DNA from: Setaria digitata
Taxonomy: Eukaryota; Nematoda; Chromadorea; Rhabditida; Setariidae
Length of the DNA stretch: 64,000 nt
Direction: 5' to 3'
NCBI GenBank assembly: GCA_003640385.1
Contig: RCAB01000106.1
Coordinates: 98,894 to 162,893, forward strand
In this document: positions 23,201 through 36,803 of the stretch, in pieces
Layout: every line of letters starts with the position of its first letter
How positions within the stretch are numbered: position 1 is the first letter of the stretch
The notes under the pieces: generated by a model
The model's input: the letters and a program-made list of their open reading frames with translations, nothing else
Database searches by the model: none
Told to the model about the DNA's origin: nothing
Translations under genes and position numbers: made by a program

Positions 23201-26200
23201 TGAAAAGGTGAGCATCATGAAACGCATCCGCAACGTATCGTTCACGTATTATCTCTGTGACATTGATGAGTTTTGGTCTTTTGTTTCTAATTTAAACATT
23301 TCAATAAGGCATAATTCTATCTTAATGATTCTTTACATTTTAAATAAGAAAAATTCTTTTAAAAGTATTAGAATTTTATTTCAGTCTATATTATATGTTT
23401 TAGGGAGAGTGGACTAATTAATTATTCTTTATTTCATTTATTCATTCGAAGAAAATGAATCCGACAATATGAATTGCCCTAAACTGCTAGAATTATTTCG
23501 ACACTTGCTAATTGGACTTGCAAATGAATCAATAAAACAAATTTATCTAGTGAGAAAGCAGTAGTGATGCAATTTAAAAACTTCAATTTTGAATGCAAAC
23601 GCTTCGTTGAAATTTTGCTTCTTCCACTGTTTTTTTTTTTTTTTTTAATTTTAATTAGAATGTAAAAATGCAAACTGCAGTCGTAAAGGACGGTGATGCA
23701 AGAGCATGCCAAAATAGCAGCAACCATTATTTTGGATATTTGCCGTATTTTTTTTGAATGATAAAAATTTTGATCAAATAATGATACTTGACTGATGACA
23801 TTTTCGTTTAGTATTACCAAATTTTTTTGTATAAAAAATAAAAACCATGCGCAAATGCCACCACTGCAAATATGTTTTAAAAAATTTTATTTTACAGATA
23901 ATTTCATTTTATGAATTACAGCTTAGGATTTTATTAACAAAGAAATAGTTTTGTTTTAATTTTTTTTTTTTTTTTTGCACTTTCCTTTATATGAAACGAA
24001 TATGTTGAAATTGAAGATTTTTCGAGTAGAGCTACGAAATGAAATTAAAAATAATTTGAAAACAAAAAGTTTGTTTTTTAACTAAATTTTACCTTGCGAA
24101 GAAGAGTGCATTTGCAACAGCAAATGCAAATTGTGCTGTAAATCCATCATATGAAAGTAATAAAAGCTTATGTACTGTATGATAGTTCTATAATAATTAA
24201 CAATGTTAACATGCACAAAAGAATCTTTCTCTCAACCATTTATAATAACTATGAAAAGCTTGATTGTTATCAGTTTTAAGTCTTTTCTTTCTTAATTACA
24301 CAGCGATAGTTTTTACAACAACAAAATAATTATCTTTGATACTCACTAATTTAATCACTTTCTTTTTTCTCACTTCCTTTTTGCTTTTCCAGCTAATGTA
24401 AATGTTATTTGAAGGTAATTACGGCATCACGAACAGTGTTATCACTGTACTAATTCATCCAAGGAATCAATTTGGTTACTTTACTCTGAATATTATGCAT
24501 TCACTGCTAGCTTTCTCATTTTAATCATTTCTTTTCTATTTCAAAGCACTAAGGAACGTTCTTATCATTCCATTGACACTTGCAGTGTGATAATCACTAC
24601 TGCGTCAATTTCTGCAGCAAATAAGCTTACTTACCAAGCAAATCAGCACAGAAATATTATAAGCTAATAATGGCTTTTGCAAACGAACATTGTTTGTGGC
24701 ATTTGTAAGGCCCAGTAATTTCATATATGTAATTAATGGCTGAATCATTGATTCAACCAAATTTTTCATCTCTTTCTTCACCTTTTTTTCATCGTTTTTC
24801 GTCATTTTCCTATTTGCTGTTATTTCTTCAAATTCTGATGCATCTGTAATTTACATGGCATCTGAGATGATAACCTAACATATTCACTTGCTACTGTCAG
24901 TGATAAACTTACCAAACGTAATTGACAAAGAATCTTCTGGTACTGCCAATGGCACCGATGCAATTGCTTCTGTATTGCTTGTTTGCTAAAAAATTGGAAA
25001 GAAAAAATAGAGCAAAAAAAGGAAAAACTCCCAATCTTTTAAAAAACTTACAAAAATATTAGACCAAGTTGAAAAGTTCACTCATATTTCGAATATTTTC
25101 AATTACACTTACGATTTGTTCATTTTTAAAATATTTTGCAACCATCGTTTCATTGCTTTTTTCAATTCGACTTATAACATTCATTATTGTACACTTTTTT
25201 CTAAGTTATACCGAACAATTCATCGTTTCTAAAGTTTCACCATTTCTTTTAACAAAATTTAGTAGTAAATGGGCAGTGAGGGAACTAAAAGAATTAAAAG
25301 TAACTGAATAAAAATGATTAACTGACTATTCATAGCATCTTTAACCAAAAAATATAAGGAATACATTCACGATAACAATAATATTATGAAAGAAACATAT
25401 GATATCTAAAAAATTGATATACATGACCGTTTGTTGGTTTTTGTCAAAAATTTAACTGATTATCAAGAACTTACAACACAACCAAACTTAAGAAATCACG
25501 TAAAAAGTTATTAAAATAAAGATTAGCATAAAAAAGAATTAACTTTCTTTTTGTTCACAGCACTTTTCATTAAAAAAGAAATGATTTCAAACAATTATGA
25601 AATATTTTTGGATTTCATAATTGCTTGAAATTATTTCTTTTAAAATAAAAAAAAACCAAAAAAATAAAATCTCGTTTAAATAAAAAATCACTTTTAAAAA
25701 CCTATTGGAAAAATCTAAATACATTTTAAGCGTCTCCATTACTTTATTGAAATATGTAGAAAAAAAAAAAGAAAAAACAAAGAAAAAAGTTGATGCTGAA
25801 GAATTTTTTTTTGTTTCCGTTAGTCCATTTAAAGGCCTTCTAATCAGAAAACATGAAGCACTCTTGACTCCCATCTATCAACAACCACTTTCTATAATTC
25901 TTTCTTTTTTCCTGAAGCTTCTGGTGCTAGTAAAAGAGATAATAAATAAATATTCATGAAATGAAAATTGCTAAAATAAATGCGTGGAAAACTATCATAA
26001 TCAGCTGGATGCATAAGTTTAACAGATGTAATTTCACACTGGCAAGGGAAAATTGTATTTAATTTCATTTCTCTTTTTCAGTGAATTCTTCTTAAAAGGA
26101 TAACAACGAAAAAAAAGAGAAAAAAGAAAATATTCTAGAAAAAAAAAACAAGAATCCATTTATCATTTTCAAAATACAAGGAAAAAATATATTTTAAACT

Positions 26201-26574
26201 TACAATATTGTTTAATGAAAAGAATAAAAGGGACGGAAAAACAAGAATTTGTACAAAAAATAAGTAATATCTATCCTATCCTTTTAATTAATTAAATACT
26301 TTTTCATTTAACAGTGTGTTCACTGATTTGATTTCCACTTTTAATTAAACTTCTACTCAAAAATTACAAATTCTTAATTGCTTCGATCGAGACAACTATT
26401 TCGCTTTAATCATTATAAATAGTGATTTATCAATTAAAGCAATCTTTGCAATTATTAATATTTCATTTCTCTTCTAACAGTCTGTATTAAAAAGGCATTT
26501 GTTACCTGGTTCCGCCTTATCAAAAAAAAAAAAAAAATCCTCAGATTGTTATCATTCATCTTCGAATCCTCCAT
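20221..26574 (-). CDS. Seven-transmembrane gustatory-receptor family protein (GUR/LITE-1 type)
   Basis: Minus-strand exons: 26506-26574 (MEDSKMNDNN), 24913-24985, 24631-24843, 24093-24174, 23676-23791, 23059-23185, 21606-21843, 20769-20876, 20477-20572 and 20221-20313 (TAA). Every junction keeps phase; from this ATG the product is 404 residues, normal for the family. The N-terminal part is charged, then come seven hydrophobic helices, among them NISVLICLV, TAQFAFAVANALFFA, KIMVAAILACSCITVLY, TCTAIYVLPSYILAY and LFIAFVGQIIFSMLSFIL. The end SGGFFVVKRSLLPT then TYVFLMLQL matches the family hallmark, a GxF..R.LL stretch followed by TYhhhhhQ in helix 7. In C. elegans the family holds LITE-1, GUR-3 and EGL-47 (light and chemical sensing). 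Ligand or stimulus cannot be told from sequence. The exon at 21843 uses a weak AAAG acceptor. The gene may continue upstream into the cysteine-rich gene. Confidence 0.82.
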
Positions 26575-26694
26575 TGATTCTTGCACTGCTAATTGTTTAT
26601 ATGCTAACAAATAAATTAGAATAATTAACAGTAAAGTAACAAAATGTCATTAAAATATAGTGAAAATATGATTTATGTGATAAATTTATAACAC
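26575..26694 (-). other. Junction between the Cys-rich gene and the receptor gene
   Basis: A donor at 26694-26693 (ACCG then GTGTTA) and an acceptor at 26590-26589 (CAATTAG) would remove about 106 bases and join the two genes in frame. No AATAAA was seen in this interval. The acceptor lies 14 bases before the receptor ATG and could equally be a trans-splice site. Confidence 0.5.
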
Positions 26695-29600
26695 CGGTTT
26701 CGCAAAGTAATTTTTTACGTCGTGGTCGATTTATTGAGGTTCCAGATTCTGACGAGATTTCATCCGTGATACGACATCTACAAGAATATTTTAGCACTCG
26801 CACTAATTAAAAATAGCGTTAATTAATCATTTGGTAGCTAGATATAATATGCAAGAATTATTTAGCGTAGAGATAACATCTGGGCATGCAATTATTTTAA
26901 TCATCAATAAGATTGATAACGATTTTTAAATTTAAACCTTGAAAAATGCTTTATCAATAACGCTGATGAGAATGAAGTTTCAAAAAGAAAATTTCAAATG
27001 CTTGAACTTTATTCTGTACTTGAGATAAAGCGAAAAATAAAGGAAAATAAAAAGCTGATACCTGGTACGAACTTTGGTATTAACATCCATTATTTTATTA
27101 TTAGTAATAGATATTATTGATTTATTAGGAATAATTGTAGGAATTTCTGTTGTTGCTGTCGTTATCGTTCTTGCTGATAACGGATCACATGTTTGAGCAC
27201 CTGAAAATATCTACCTTTCTTTTTCGGGTTCCTGAAAGAAAGAGAGGACAAAATTTAACATATTAATTTCGGTATTTCATTTAGCGTCTACGAATACTTT
27301 AACTGAGGAAGCAAAAAATAGGTCCAATAATAATAACCTCTATGAAGAAAACAACAGCATATCTGATAATCATCACCATAGAAACACTGATCATTGGATG
27401 GCTGATCTTGAATCAGCAAACAATATCGATACATTTCATCATTGAAATGTCGATAGACGCAGTGATGTTCAATATTAGATCTTATTAGATATTTATTGTT
27501 TACTGGCTAAAAAAAGGTATTAACTTTTTTTTCTAATTAGTCAAAATATGCGTTTTTTTTTTTTTGCAAAAGCTACAAAAGTATATGAATAGATTATTAA
27601 TTAGCAAAAGTAAAATATTTTTAATAAAATAAAATGAAATAAAAAATTAAAATATAGAATATTTCATCCATTTTTTAATAAGTTTTTCAATTAATTACGC
27701 ACTAATAAGTGGAATTGTTTATTAATTAGCAAAATTTAAGCACTCCAGATGGTCGAGAACTGAAGAATCCCTAGACTGATAGGTGATACCTGAGGTGGAA
27801 GTACCGTATAATCTTCATAGTTGACATGTACAGGCTGCACAAATACCATATCCTCATCGTCCGGTTCTTTTACTGTTTCATTATGTCTTAAATAAGTAAG
27901 ACAGCCAATTGGGACACCGCGACATCGAATATTATTGCATATAATTGGTTCCGGTGGTGCTAGCGTTGCTATAAAATGTTAAATTGATAAGTGAAAAGGA
28001 AAAATTCCATTGAAGTATTATTTTTCATCTTCAATCTTTGGCAGCTTTTAGATTGATTATTGTACAGGTCGAATTTTTCTTTCAATTTTTTTCCCGATTA
28101 AAATTTAAAAACAAGCAAAATTTACTCATAGTAAATCAAATTTTTAGCTTCATTGAATTATACTCTACTTTTAGCTTGTCAAGAAAAAAGAGCCAAACTA
28201 CGATAATTACGAAATGTGCGTTATAAATTTCAAGAAATGAAAATGAAATATTTAAACTTACGAAGAACATAATCACCAAAATGTATAATCCTTTGAAGAA
28301 GATGATCGTTAATGGCACAACAAAATTTTATTCGCCTATTTAGCAAATTTTGCAATTTATCCTTATCTTTCCGAATTAAATATTGAACAAATTTGGGATT
28401 GAATGCGGAAAGTGTTATTTCTCGACAACGTGCTTGATCATCGCAATATTTCGAAAACAATAACTTAAAATAACGAGTTTAAAAAAACAAGCGAGCAAGC
28501 AGTAAATTCCGCGCTTAAAAAATTCAAGTAAGAGATTAAATTAAATTTTGACCGTCATCTTGTTGTAATTCGTGTTTAATTTTTGATGAAAATTTCTTAC
28601 CATCAATTTTTTTCTTGATACATTATTGCATTTGTCAAATAGCGGAAGTGAGTTAAATATCTCAGTGTAGAAATGATTTCAAGGCAAATGTTTTATTCAA
28701 ACCAAATGTTCTAAGACTAGCAAAATATGAAAATTGACTAGTTTAGATCATGAATCTTTTCGAACACCTCAATCACTGAATTGTAATTTTAATTATTAGT
28801 ACTGATTTTCATTCGTTCAACATTCTGACTAATCTCTGAAGTATTTAACTGCAACTCTAATTTTTCTAGAAGTATATTCAACAAGTTAGCTGGTGTTCCG
28901 TATTCATCCAGTCATTTACTTTTTAATTGGAAATTTTTAAATAATGTCACTCGATGAATGAGTCCGAATGGTAATCCGGTAAGGAACTTGTTAAAAAAAT
29001 GATCAGTGGGAAAAGTTTATTGATTAAATGAACCTGTTTTTGCTCTTCACTATCATCATTATCAGGCATCAGAATGCTGGAATCGATACATTCATAAATT
29101 CCTAGCTGTTCTTCTTCACCTCCCGGTAATGATAACTTATCAAATTCGAAATAGCCACATGAAGTGCTGGAGGTTGGACACAAAGTCGGTACTCGAGTTT
29201 CTGGTATATATGATTGTCCATTACGACAGTAAAGCTGAAATAAAATTTTATTTGTTAGAATTTTATTTTTTTAATTGCACTTAAATCAGTGTTTGAAAAA
29301 AAAACTTTGTAATGATCATCCCAAGTTATTGATATGTTATTTCTAACATGTTATATGTATTGGATCTCTTTCTAGTTACTAACTTCAAGTTTCCAAAATT
29401 ATTAGCTGCACATTACAATGTCAAGATTTTACTTATCAAATTATACGTCGAAGTTCAAAAAATATATATATCATCAGTAAAATTTTGTGAGACGCAACAC
29501 ATTTTAACCTTATAAATCATTACCAATTTTAACTGGCAATAATAAAAGGCTGCAATCAAAACGTAACAAGTATTAATTAAAATTTAGTTATAATTACACT

Positions 29601-31284
29601 TCAAATAACTATGGCAATAACAATGTCATTCAACCTTTGCTTTGCAATATTACTATTCACTAGAATTAAAATACTCAAATTTTATGTTTATATTAGAACT
29701 AAAAACTGGAATATTTTTTTTTTAGGACGAATTTACTATAGATCTCTTCATCGTAATAAAAGTAACTTTTCATCCTCTCCTATTTGTTGCTTTGTTTCTT
29801 TTTCCCCCTGCCCCTCTCTCCCTCCCCCCTCAAAAACTTTTATGAAATTTTTTTCTATATTTATGAAATTTTCTCCTTGTAAATCCTATCATCTCTGATA
29901 TTCTACAATGACAACCTATTTCTCTTTCATTATTCAAATTTGTTATTATCACTGCCTTCGATAATGAAATCTTTTAATTTATTTCTACAAACTTTTGTTA
30001 AATTTGCTCCGAGTTCCCTAAATATGAATACCCTTTTGTTTATTCATCAACTTTCAATACTTCAAATTTTATCATTTTATAATTGGCTTTTTTCAGTAAC
30101 AATTACTTTATTTCACAGTAATTTGGTAAAATAGCTGAAGTGAATGAACAGTGGTGGCTTTTTTTCGAGAAAGTAATAAGACGTCTTTAGAACTTCAAAT
30201 CTTATCAAATGATCAATCTAATTAAGAATTCAATCCAAAAATAAAATGCGAAATTTTTCTTTTTTTTTGTTCTTCAAATTTTTGAAAAAAATATATATAA
30301 AATCATCAATCTCAATGAATATTATCACTCTTGAAAGTATGATTTGTAAAAAACGAAAAAGCGAATAACTGCCACCCAAACTACAATTATGACTTCTTTA
30401 TCAGTGCGATCAGTCGAAGGTGTAAACCAATCATTCATTACTTTGAATATGATACTATCATATCGTCCAAGATTCATCGTACCACAGACTACAGCCCAAA
30501 ATGCATGCATGGTACCATATTGTTACAAGTCAGAATATGCATTAAGAAAGTGAATCTAATCCAATTCAAAAGTAATTTTTATATTTGTATAATGATACAA
30601 TTTCAAACACTTAAACAGCAAATGTTTCTACGAAGGGAAAATAATTAATTATTCATCGGAATTGTTTAGCAACTAAATGTTCTTTTAACCATTCTTTTTT
30701 TTTCCCTAGACAAAAAAAAAAAAAACGGAACGAAAAGTTTGAACAGATGCTTACAATTTATAATAGAATGTCTAATAACTGTTGGTTCGGGAAACGAAAT
30801 GCTCACTTTATAATGATATGTAAATGAATTAGCAGCTGATTTTCGAGATGTTACAACAGATGTTGTGTAAAGAAGGCATCGTCGTTTAGTTCTTTCCTTT
30901 TCTTTTTTGAAATTATTTAAACAACAACAATGATTAGCTCTTCTAAAAGTTGCTTGATTTCATCTAAGCAAACAAACAAAACTTAGTCCAGTTTCATTAA
31001 CTTTCCAATCATTCGGATAATTTCCATCTACCAATCAATATGCAATCACAGATTTTATATAGTACTGTAATATCACATATAAATAATTATTATATTATAT
31101 ATATCGTTGGAATACTACATATCTAATTTACCTTCAATGTTAACTACTTTACAGTTTCAAATTATTAATGAGATTTAATTATCATCACCTTTAAACTATA
31201 CGATGACAACGGAATATCATTGAGTGATTGCCCGTACCAGAGAAATGATGCAGTAATTAAGCATACCAAAGTTATCGCCTGCAT
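26695..31284 (-). CDS. Secreted cysteine-rich protein, or ectodomain of a fused receptor
   Basis: Minus-strand exons: 31189-31284, 29034-29234, 28262-28463, 27790-27968, 27338-27506, 27062-27200 and 26695-26777, all in phase. The first exon encodes a signal peptide (MQAITLVCLITASFLWYGQS). Two cysteine-rich units follow. The first includes LYCRNGQ, TLCP, TSCGYFEF, YECID, YCDDQARC and FCCAI. The second includes IICNNIRCRGVPIGC, HHCVYR, YRYCLLI, NDQCFYGDDYQICCCF and TCDP. Then come a T/I/S-rich linker and a basic segment, RPRRKKLLC. The spacing, with a late CC or CCC, recalls small nematode extracellular Cys modules (ET-like), but I do not assign a named family. If the last exon is read through instead of spliced, it ends at a TAA at 26597-26599, only 22 bases before the receptor ATG. 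Splicing at 26695 joins it in phase to the receptor. Confidence 0.65.
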
Positions 31285-34200
31285 AACTTGGTTGCACTCA
31301 CGAATGATTCTGAAGTTAATTAATGGAATAATTCGATAACAGAAACATATGATACAGTATTTACCACAAAAAAGATTTTAATGAAACTTCATGATCTTCA
31401 AATAGATTAAAAATAATCAGAAATGTTATTTATGTAGGTGAAAAAATTTATGATGAAATTAAAAATTATGAAAAGTTATTTCCACTGAGAATAATTTGGC
31501 AATATTCATTGCTGTTGTCGATATACAAGTTTACATATTTATATGTGATGAGAATCATAAGCAGATGGAAGAAATAAATAAGTAATAAGTTGTAACATAG
31601 ACTAGTTCATTGTAATAGCTATCTACATACACCATTGTGTTGTTAACGATATTCTTTAAAAAAATAGTGAAATTTTGATTCTTACCTCTAAAAATATGAT
31701 GTTTTAGTCAGCTCTAGAAAATGTTTTTTTTTCCGATTGTTATACAAATCAATGGACTCAAACTGATTATCCTGTCCTGTCAATAGAATTAGGAAGAACT
31801 TGATAAGTTATGAAAATGACTGATTGTTTTAGAGAACTTTTAGTTAGATGATAGTAGCAGAATTTTCGCTTTCTTCTCATAAAATATATTCACATTGTTA
31901 TAAAGTTGTGAAAAATTTCCATAAAATGTGACAGAAAAGAAAAAGAAAAGGGAAAAGAAACTGATAACAGGAAATGTAAAAGGAATAAAAAATAAAGAAA
32001 ATAAAGTGATACCGAAAAAAAGGAAAGAAAAGTAAATTTTGAATTTTATTGGATGTACATTCTAGAATTTTGTTGATGGATTACAATTACAATTCATTGC
32101 AAATAAATGCGAACGAAGAAAGTGAGAAAAAGGGTTAGAAAAAAAGGGAATGGGATAATGTCGGTCTGGACTAAGCAGAAACAAAATTGGAATTGTAGTT
32201 GGTGCGAGATAAATCATGAATAAACTAGGATTTATAGGATGGCAATGAATAATATTAATTGGGGTCAATGATAGAGTCAAATAGTTTCAAGTTTTCGTGG
32301 ATGATTGAGTTAAATAAATAAAAGAAGAACGAAAAGGCAAATTTTTGATGGATAATTAATTCATTTCGGCATATGTGAAAGATTCATTCTCTTAAATTGA
32401 ACATTTTGTTTGAGGGTTCGTTAACACTAACTGATCTTAACATAATTAAAACGAAAAATTAATTTCATTTATGCCAAATTCTTAGTGCATAAACTAACTG
32501 AAAATGACAAAAGTTGAAATTTTAAACTTTTATCGTTCTAACAAAAGACGCTTAGTTTTTTCTTTTCTTGAAGAAATTGAAAATTTCTACACTTTTTTTG
32601 ATGATTGCATAGAAAAAAAAAAAAAAAAAGAAGAGAAAAAAAAGAAAGTTTCGAATAAAAAGGAAGAAGAAAAGAATGAAAGTAAAAGAAAAAGTGAATC
32701 ATTTAAAGTGTGCTTTTCGAAAGAAAAAGGGAAAAGACAACTTTGTTTTTCGCTATTCATTAAAAAAAAAAGAACAAGAAAAAGGAAAAATTCTTTGCAA
32801 TTTGCTAAGATGAATTAGAAAGAGAGGTAATGCCACGAAAAGCGGAGGAATTGGACTACAAACGAGTCCATAAATTTTTCGGAAAAGACTCAGTTTATAT
32901 AATTTTTTAAAAATTTAATTCGTGGCAATTAATATTAAAAACTTAAAAACAAAAAAAAAAATAGACTAGATGGTAAAATATTGACAAAATCAGTTACGAC
33001 AATTATTATTCATCATTTAAACAAACATTGCAATTTTAAATGATACACATAATTGTTACTTGGAGGATAATTTACTTTAAATTAACTGATAAGAATGTTT
33101 TTCTGAATTTTTATCACTGATTCCTTAGCTACCATTAATCTTACTGGAAAAAGTAATTTGAATTAGATCTAGTTTTTAATTTTAAGCAAGATGGAAGTAG
33201 CCAAACATTATTAAAATACTGTAAATAACATACTGGTTTAACCATTGTTTGTAATCACTACAAGATGAATTGGTTAACCTTAGAGTTTTAGCAAAAATTC
33301 GTTCTTTGAATTCCTAATAAGCAACCGGAAATTTTACATCCGGCTTTTCCTGCTTTTTCACCATTTTCCGTCTGGCATTTTAACTGTTAATTCGAATTTT
33401 TCGACCAAATCCTTCTTCATTATAACGGAAGAAGTATTACTATTGTTCTGCTTAAGTTTACTTCATTTTATTCATCATTTCAGTCCTTCAACATGTTCAT
33501 TTCCCCTCTCCAATCGAGTCTAGCATCCAGCTGGTACCACATGCAAACTGCTCCATAGTTGCTTTACCATTTTACTTAGCAGGAAAAGTTTTAGGTAATC
33601 ATTTTCATCATTATCAATCTTATTTGAGGAGCTATTTAACATAGCAGTGAAGTATGCTACGTAAAACTGATGAACGATATTCGTATATCATTTATTAATA
33701 AGCGTAATTGTTCAAATAATTTATTTAGTACTGGAACAAGTAATTTTATCGGTGATAATTCATAGCTCACCTCCATCATAACAAATTTCTTTTTCGCTGA
33801 ATGTAAAAAATTACACAGCTGCTATTTGTTCATGAAATTAATTGGTTTAATTATGAGAAAGTTTGCAAGGCAAAAATTTTTTTATTCACATAATAGTACA
33901 ACTAAGAAGTCAAAACTAATTATTTTTGATATTTCGTGAAATCAAGATCAAAGTGTAGTCACAAATACAGAAGAATTTTAGACCGATAATTTATCAAAAG
34001 TTTTATGCTCTAATTTCGATCTTACGATATGTGCACACGTCATCGTCGACATTTCAGAAGCTTCCATACTTCCATCTTTTTCAGCAACTATAAGTTCAAT
34101 CATTGATTCAGTAATAACTATGCTGAGGTTCTTTTTCCTCTTAAAGCACGTGTAAAATCAGGACATGACGTGGAATCATGTTGATACGTGAAGAAGTGCT

Positions 34201-36797
34201 GCACTAAATGAACAAACGAACAACCAAATTTCTAGCATAATTCTTGATTATAAGAAATTCAAAAAATCATTTACCGGGAATACGATACCTTTTTCATAGC
34301 TTGAAAAAGTGAAAATGTAAAGACATATTTGAGAAACCAAATTTTATTGGTTGAATTCATCCAAATTGGAAGAGATCAGTACAATTCCCTTTTATTAAAT
34401 GGTTCAAGTGATTTACTGCAAAAGTTAAGCAATCATTATGCAGAAGTCTGCTAATTAGTTTCCGAAAATACTAATTACAATATTTTATACATGAATATTT
34501 CTCATGCTTAGAAAGTAGTAAATTATTCTATGAAAAATATTGCAGAAGTATATTTTTTATCCGATCAAGTTATTAAGGAGAAGATTCCTGATAAATAATT
34601 AAATGATGACATAATGATAAACCATGCAAAAAAGGTTTGGTTTTCTTTTGAAATAATATTAGGAAATGAAAACAGAAATTTGAATAAATAAATCAACAGG
34701 TGCGCAAGATATAATAGGGATAAAATGAAGCAGAGCCCTCTGATACTGTTCAGATTTAATTTGCATAGTTGGTTCTTTCTCTTAAGAGGAAAATAATTTT
34801 GTGATGAAAATGCAATCAACATGATTACGAATTAATATCAGATTAGCGGATAAAGAAGATCTCGAATGCTGACCACCGTATCAACTTTGAAATTAATAAA
34901 GAGGTACCACGTGATGATATAATATTTTCCAAGATATTACGAGAACGGAGAAGGGTCGATCCAGAAATGATCTTTATCTTCAACAGTACGTTTTTGAACA
35001 TGAAATATGCAAATCTGAACAACGAAAAGAGCTTCTATTTCAGTGCTACCGCGTTTAATATTAAACTAAAAGAAAGTAAATCAAATCAACTTGCCAACAT
35101 TTAATTCCTTATCATATTTAATCAATACAGATTAGACTGTAATAACGCCATTACCTTCCTTCATTAATCCAGAATGAAGAGATCATCCTTGTTTTATTCA
35201 TGTAAAAAGCATTTGCAACGTTCCCTTACAAACAACAATATTTAAATGAAAAGAGAGAGAAAAAAAGGAAAACTTCCAAGAAACACTTTCAAATTTGTAA
35301 ATCTAAGGGAGAAAAAAACCAGAACAAATTTATGTGTCTGATTAGTTTGGAACACCGATTTCTCTAAATATATTCACTCAGTGTCAACCAACCATTAAGA
35401 AACTCAAAGTACTGGGGAAAAGCTGGCAACAAAATCAATCTCTGTTCCGGATCAAACGATGGTAGGGGCCTTCATAGCGGTTGTGTCATTTATTTACTAT
35501 TCCATGCGTAATTAAGAACTTAAAAATCATGCCTGGATCTGCAAGATACACTCTTCTTCCTTGAAATCAGCCTAGTTTTTAAGGCATTGATTAGCAAACC
35601 TAGAGAGAACAGACGAAGAGAAAGCTATCTGAAACTCTGAACTAGCGCAGCGAAACTAATTCGCAACAGTTTCATCCCAACTTCCCCACTAACTCACTAG
35701 TAAGTGCCATTTCGCAACCTCCAATCTTTCATATCATTTCCACATTCCACTAAGCCGCTCCCACCCCCAAACCACCAAGAAAACCCCGCAAACTGAAGTA
35801 GATTTTAGGTTGGTTTTTTGCCTCAATATAATACCGCTAAGTATATTCCAACTGTACCAAATTAATTACGCCACCACCCCTTCGCCTGCTCAACCGATCG
35901 GCAATGTGAGACATACTTCAACCTAATCCCTTCGAGAAATGAATAAGACATATAAGCCACCAATTACTGAATCCTTTCCCTTGAAATACCAAAAATGAAA
36001 CCACTCCAGTAATATGATATTTAACCATCACTTTGCTACCACAGAATGAGGTTATTTTTAATACTCTGAACAAAACGGACACGCACACACACACACACAT
36101 ACAAATTAAAACGAAGTAATGCTTGCAAAAACAGTAAGATATTCCTTGGCATGATACGAAATAATAAATCAACATAACTATAATCACCATCAAACAATAC
36201 TTCCATCAATTTATCTCAAATTGTGGAGTTAATCCACATGTGTGCACTACAAACCAAAGTTCGGAAGAAAAAACTACAAAGTAAGAGATGACAAAGTCAC
36301 CTTTACTGCTCTTGTGTGTGTGTGCAATTAGCCGCATATACATATAACGAACGGTGTAAACAAATCAAAAAATGACTGCTGCCGGTTGGTAGGAAAAAAG
36401 AAATGAAATTGGGAAAATGTTCAAAATCCCAAAAACATGACGATTTCTTCCAGAACCAATTAAGCGCATAATACTAAATAACGTACTGCACCTTCCACAT
36501 ATTCAACAGAGGGTACGAAGTACATACACATATTTAATAGATAAACGAACAAGTTTCAATTTTCTTGCAAAACAATTTTTGCATTATAAAAGGGAAGAAA
36601 GGGAAATCAGGGGAAAAGAAAAAACGCCAACAACATTTTATCTAAACATATAAATGAGAAAAAAAAAAAAAAAAAAAAAAAAAGAAACGAACCAGAAAAA
36701 ACAACATGATAACAACAATTTTTTTTTTTTTCAAATAAAACGATAATCCCCACTCTCTATATTTTATGAGGAAATCCCGAAAGTTCTACCTATTCAC
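31285..36797. other. Gene-poor AT-rich gap upstream of the Cys-rich gene
   Basis: No exon is supported. It holds a lysine-rich A-tract frame near 32.5-32.8 kb, a short CA repeat at about 36078-36100 and poly-A runs. From about 35.3 kb the sequence becomes less AT-rich, with C exceeding G on the plus strand. Confidence 0.5.
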
Positions 36798-36803
36798 TTT
36801 ATT
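36798..36803 (-). terminator. Possible polyadenylation signal of the acidic protein gene
   Basis: TTTATT on the plus strand is AATAAA on the minus strand, about 410 bases after the stop codon at 37214. Position fits a 3' untranslated region; no other support. Confidence 0.3.

Noticed and set aside
27211..27231. Short last exon for the Cys-rich gene encoding EPEKER and a stop
   Set aside because: It is in phase, but the exon chain through 27338-27506 and 27062-27200 explains more sequence and carries matching cysteines.
27290..27452. Plus-strand open frame rich in N, H and S ending in TGA after a TTTAG site
   Set aside because: The minus strand of the same bases is a phase-perfect exon of the Cys-rich gene (27338-27506), so this is its shadow.
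30325..30510. Minus-strand 61-codon frame with a hydrophobic end, inside intron 1 of the Cys-rich gene
   Set aside because: Its acceptor (CTGTAG) gives phase 1, while the exon upstream ends in phase 0, so it cannot be placed in the chain.
32504..32818. 104-codon lysine-rich open frame
   Set aside because: It comes from A-rich low-complexity DNA (KKKKKEEKKKK) with no splice context or domain.
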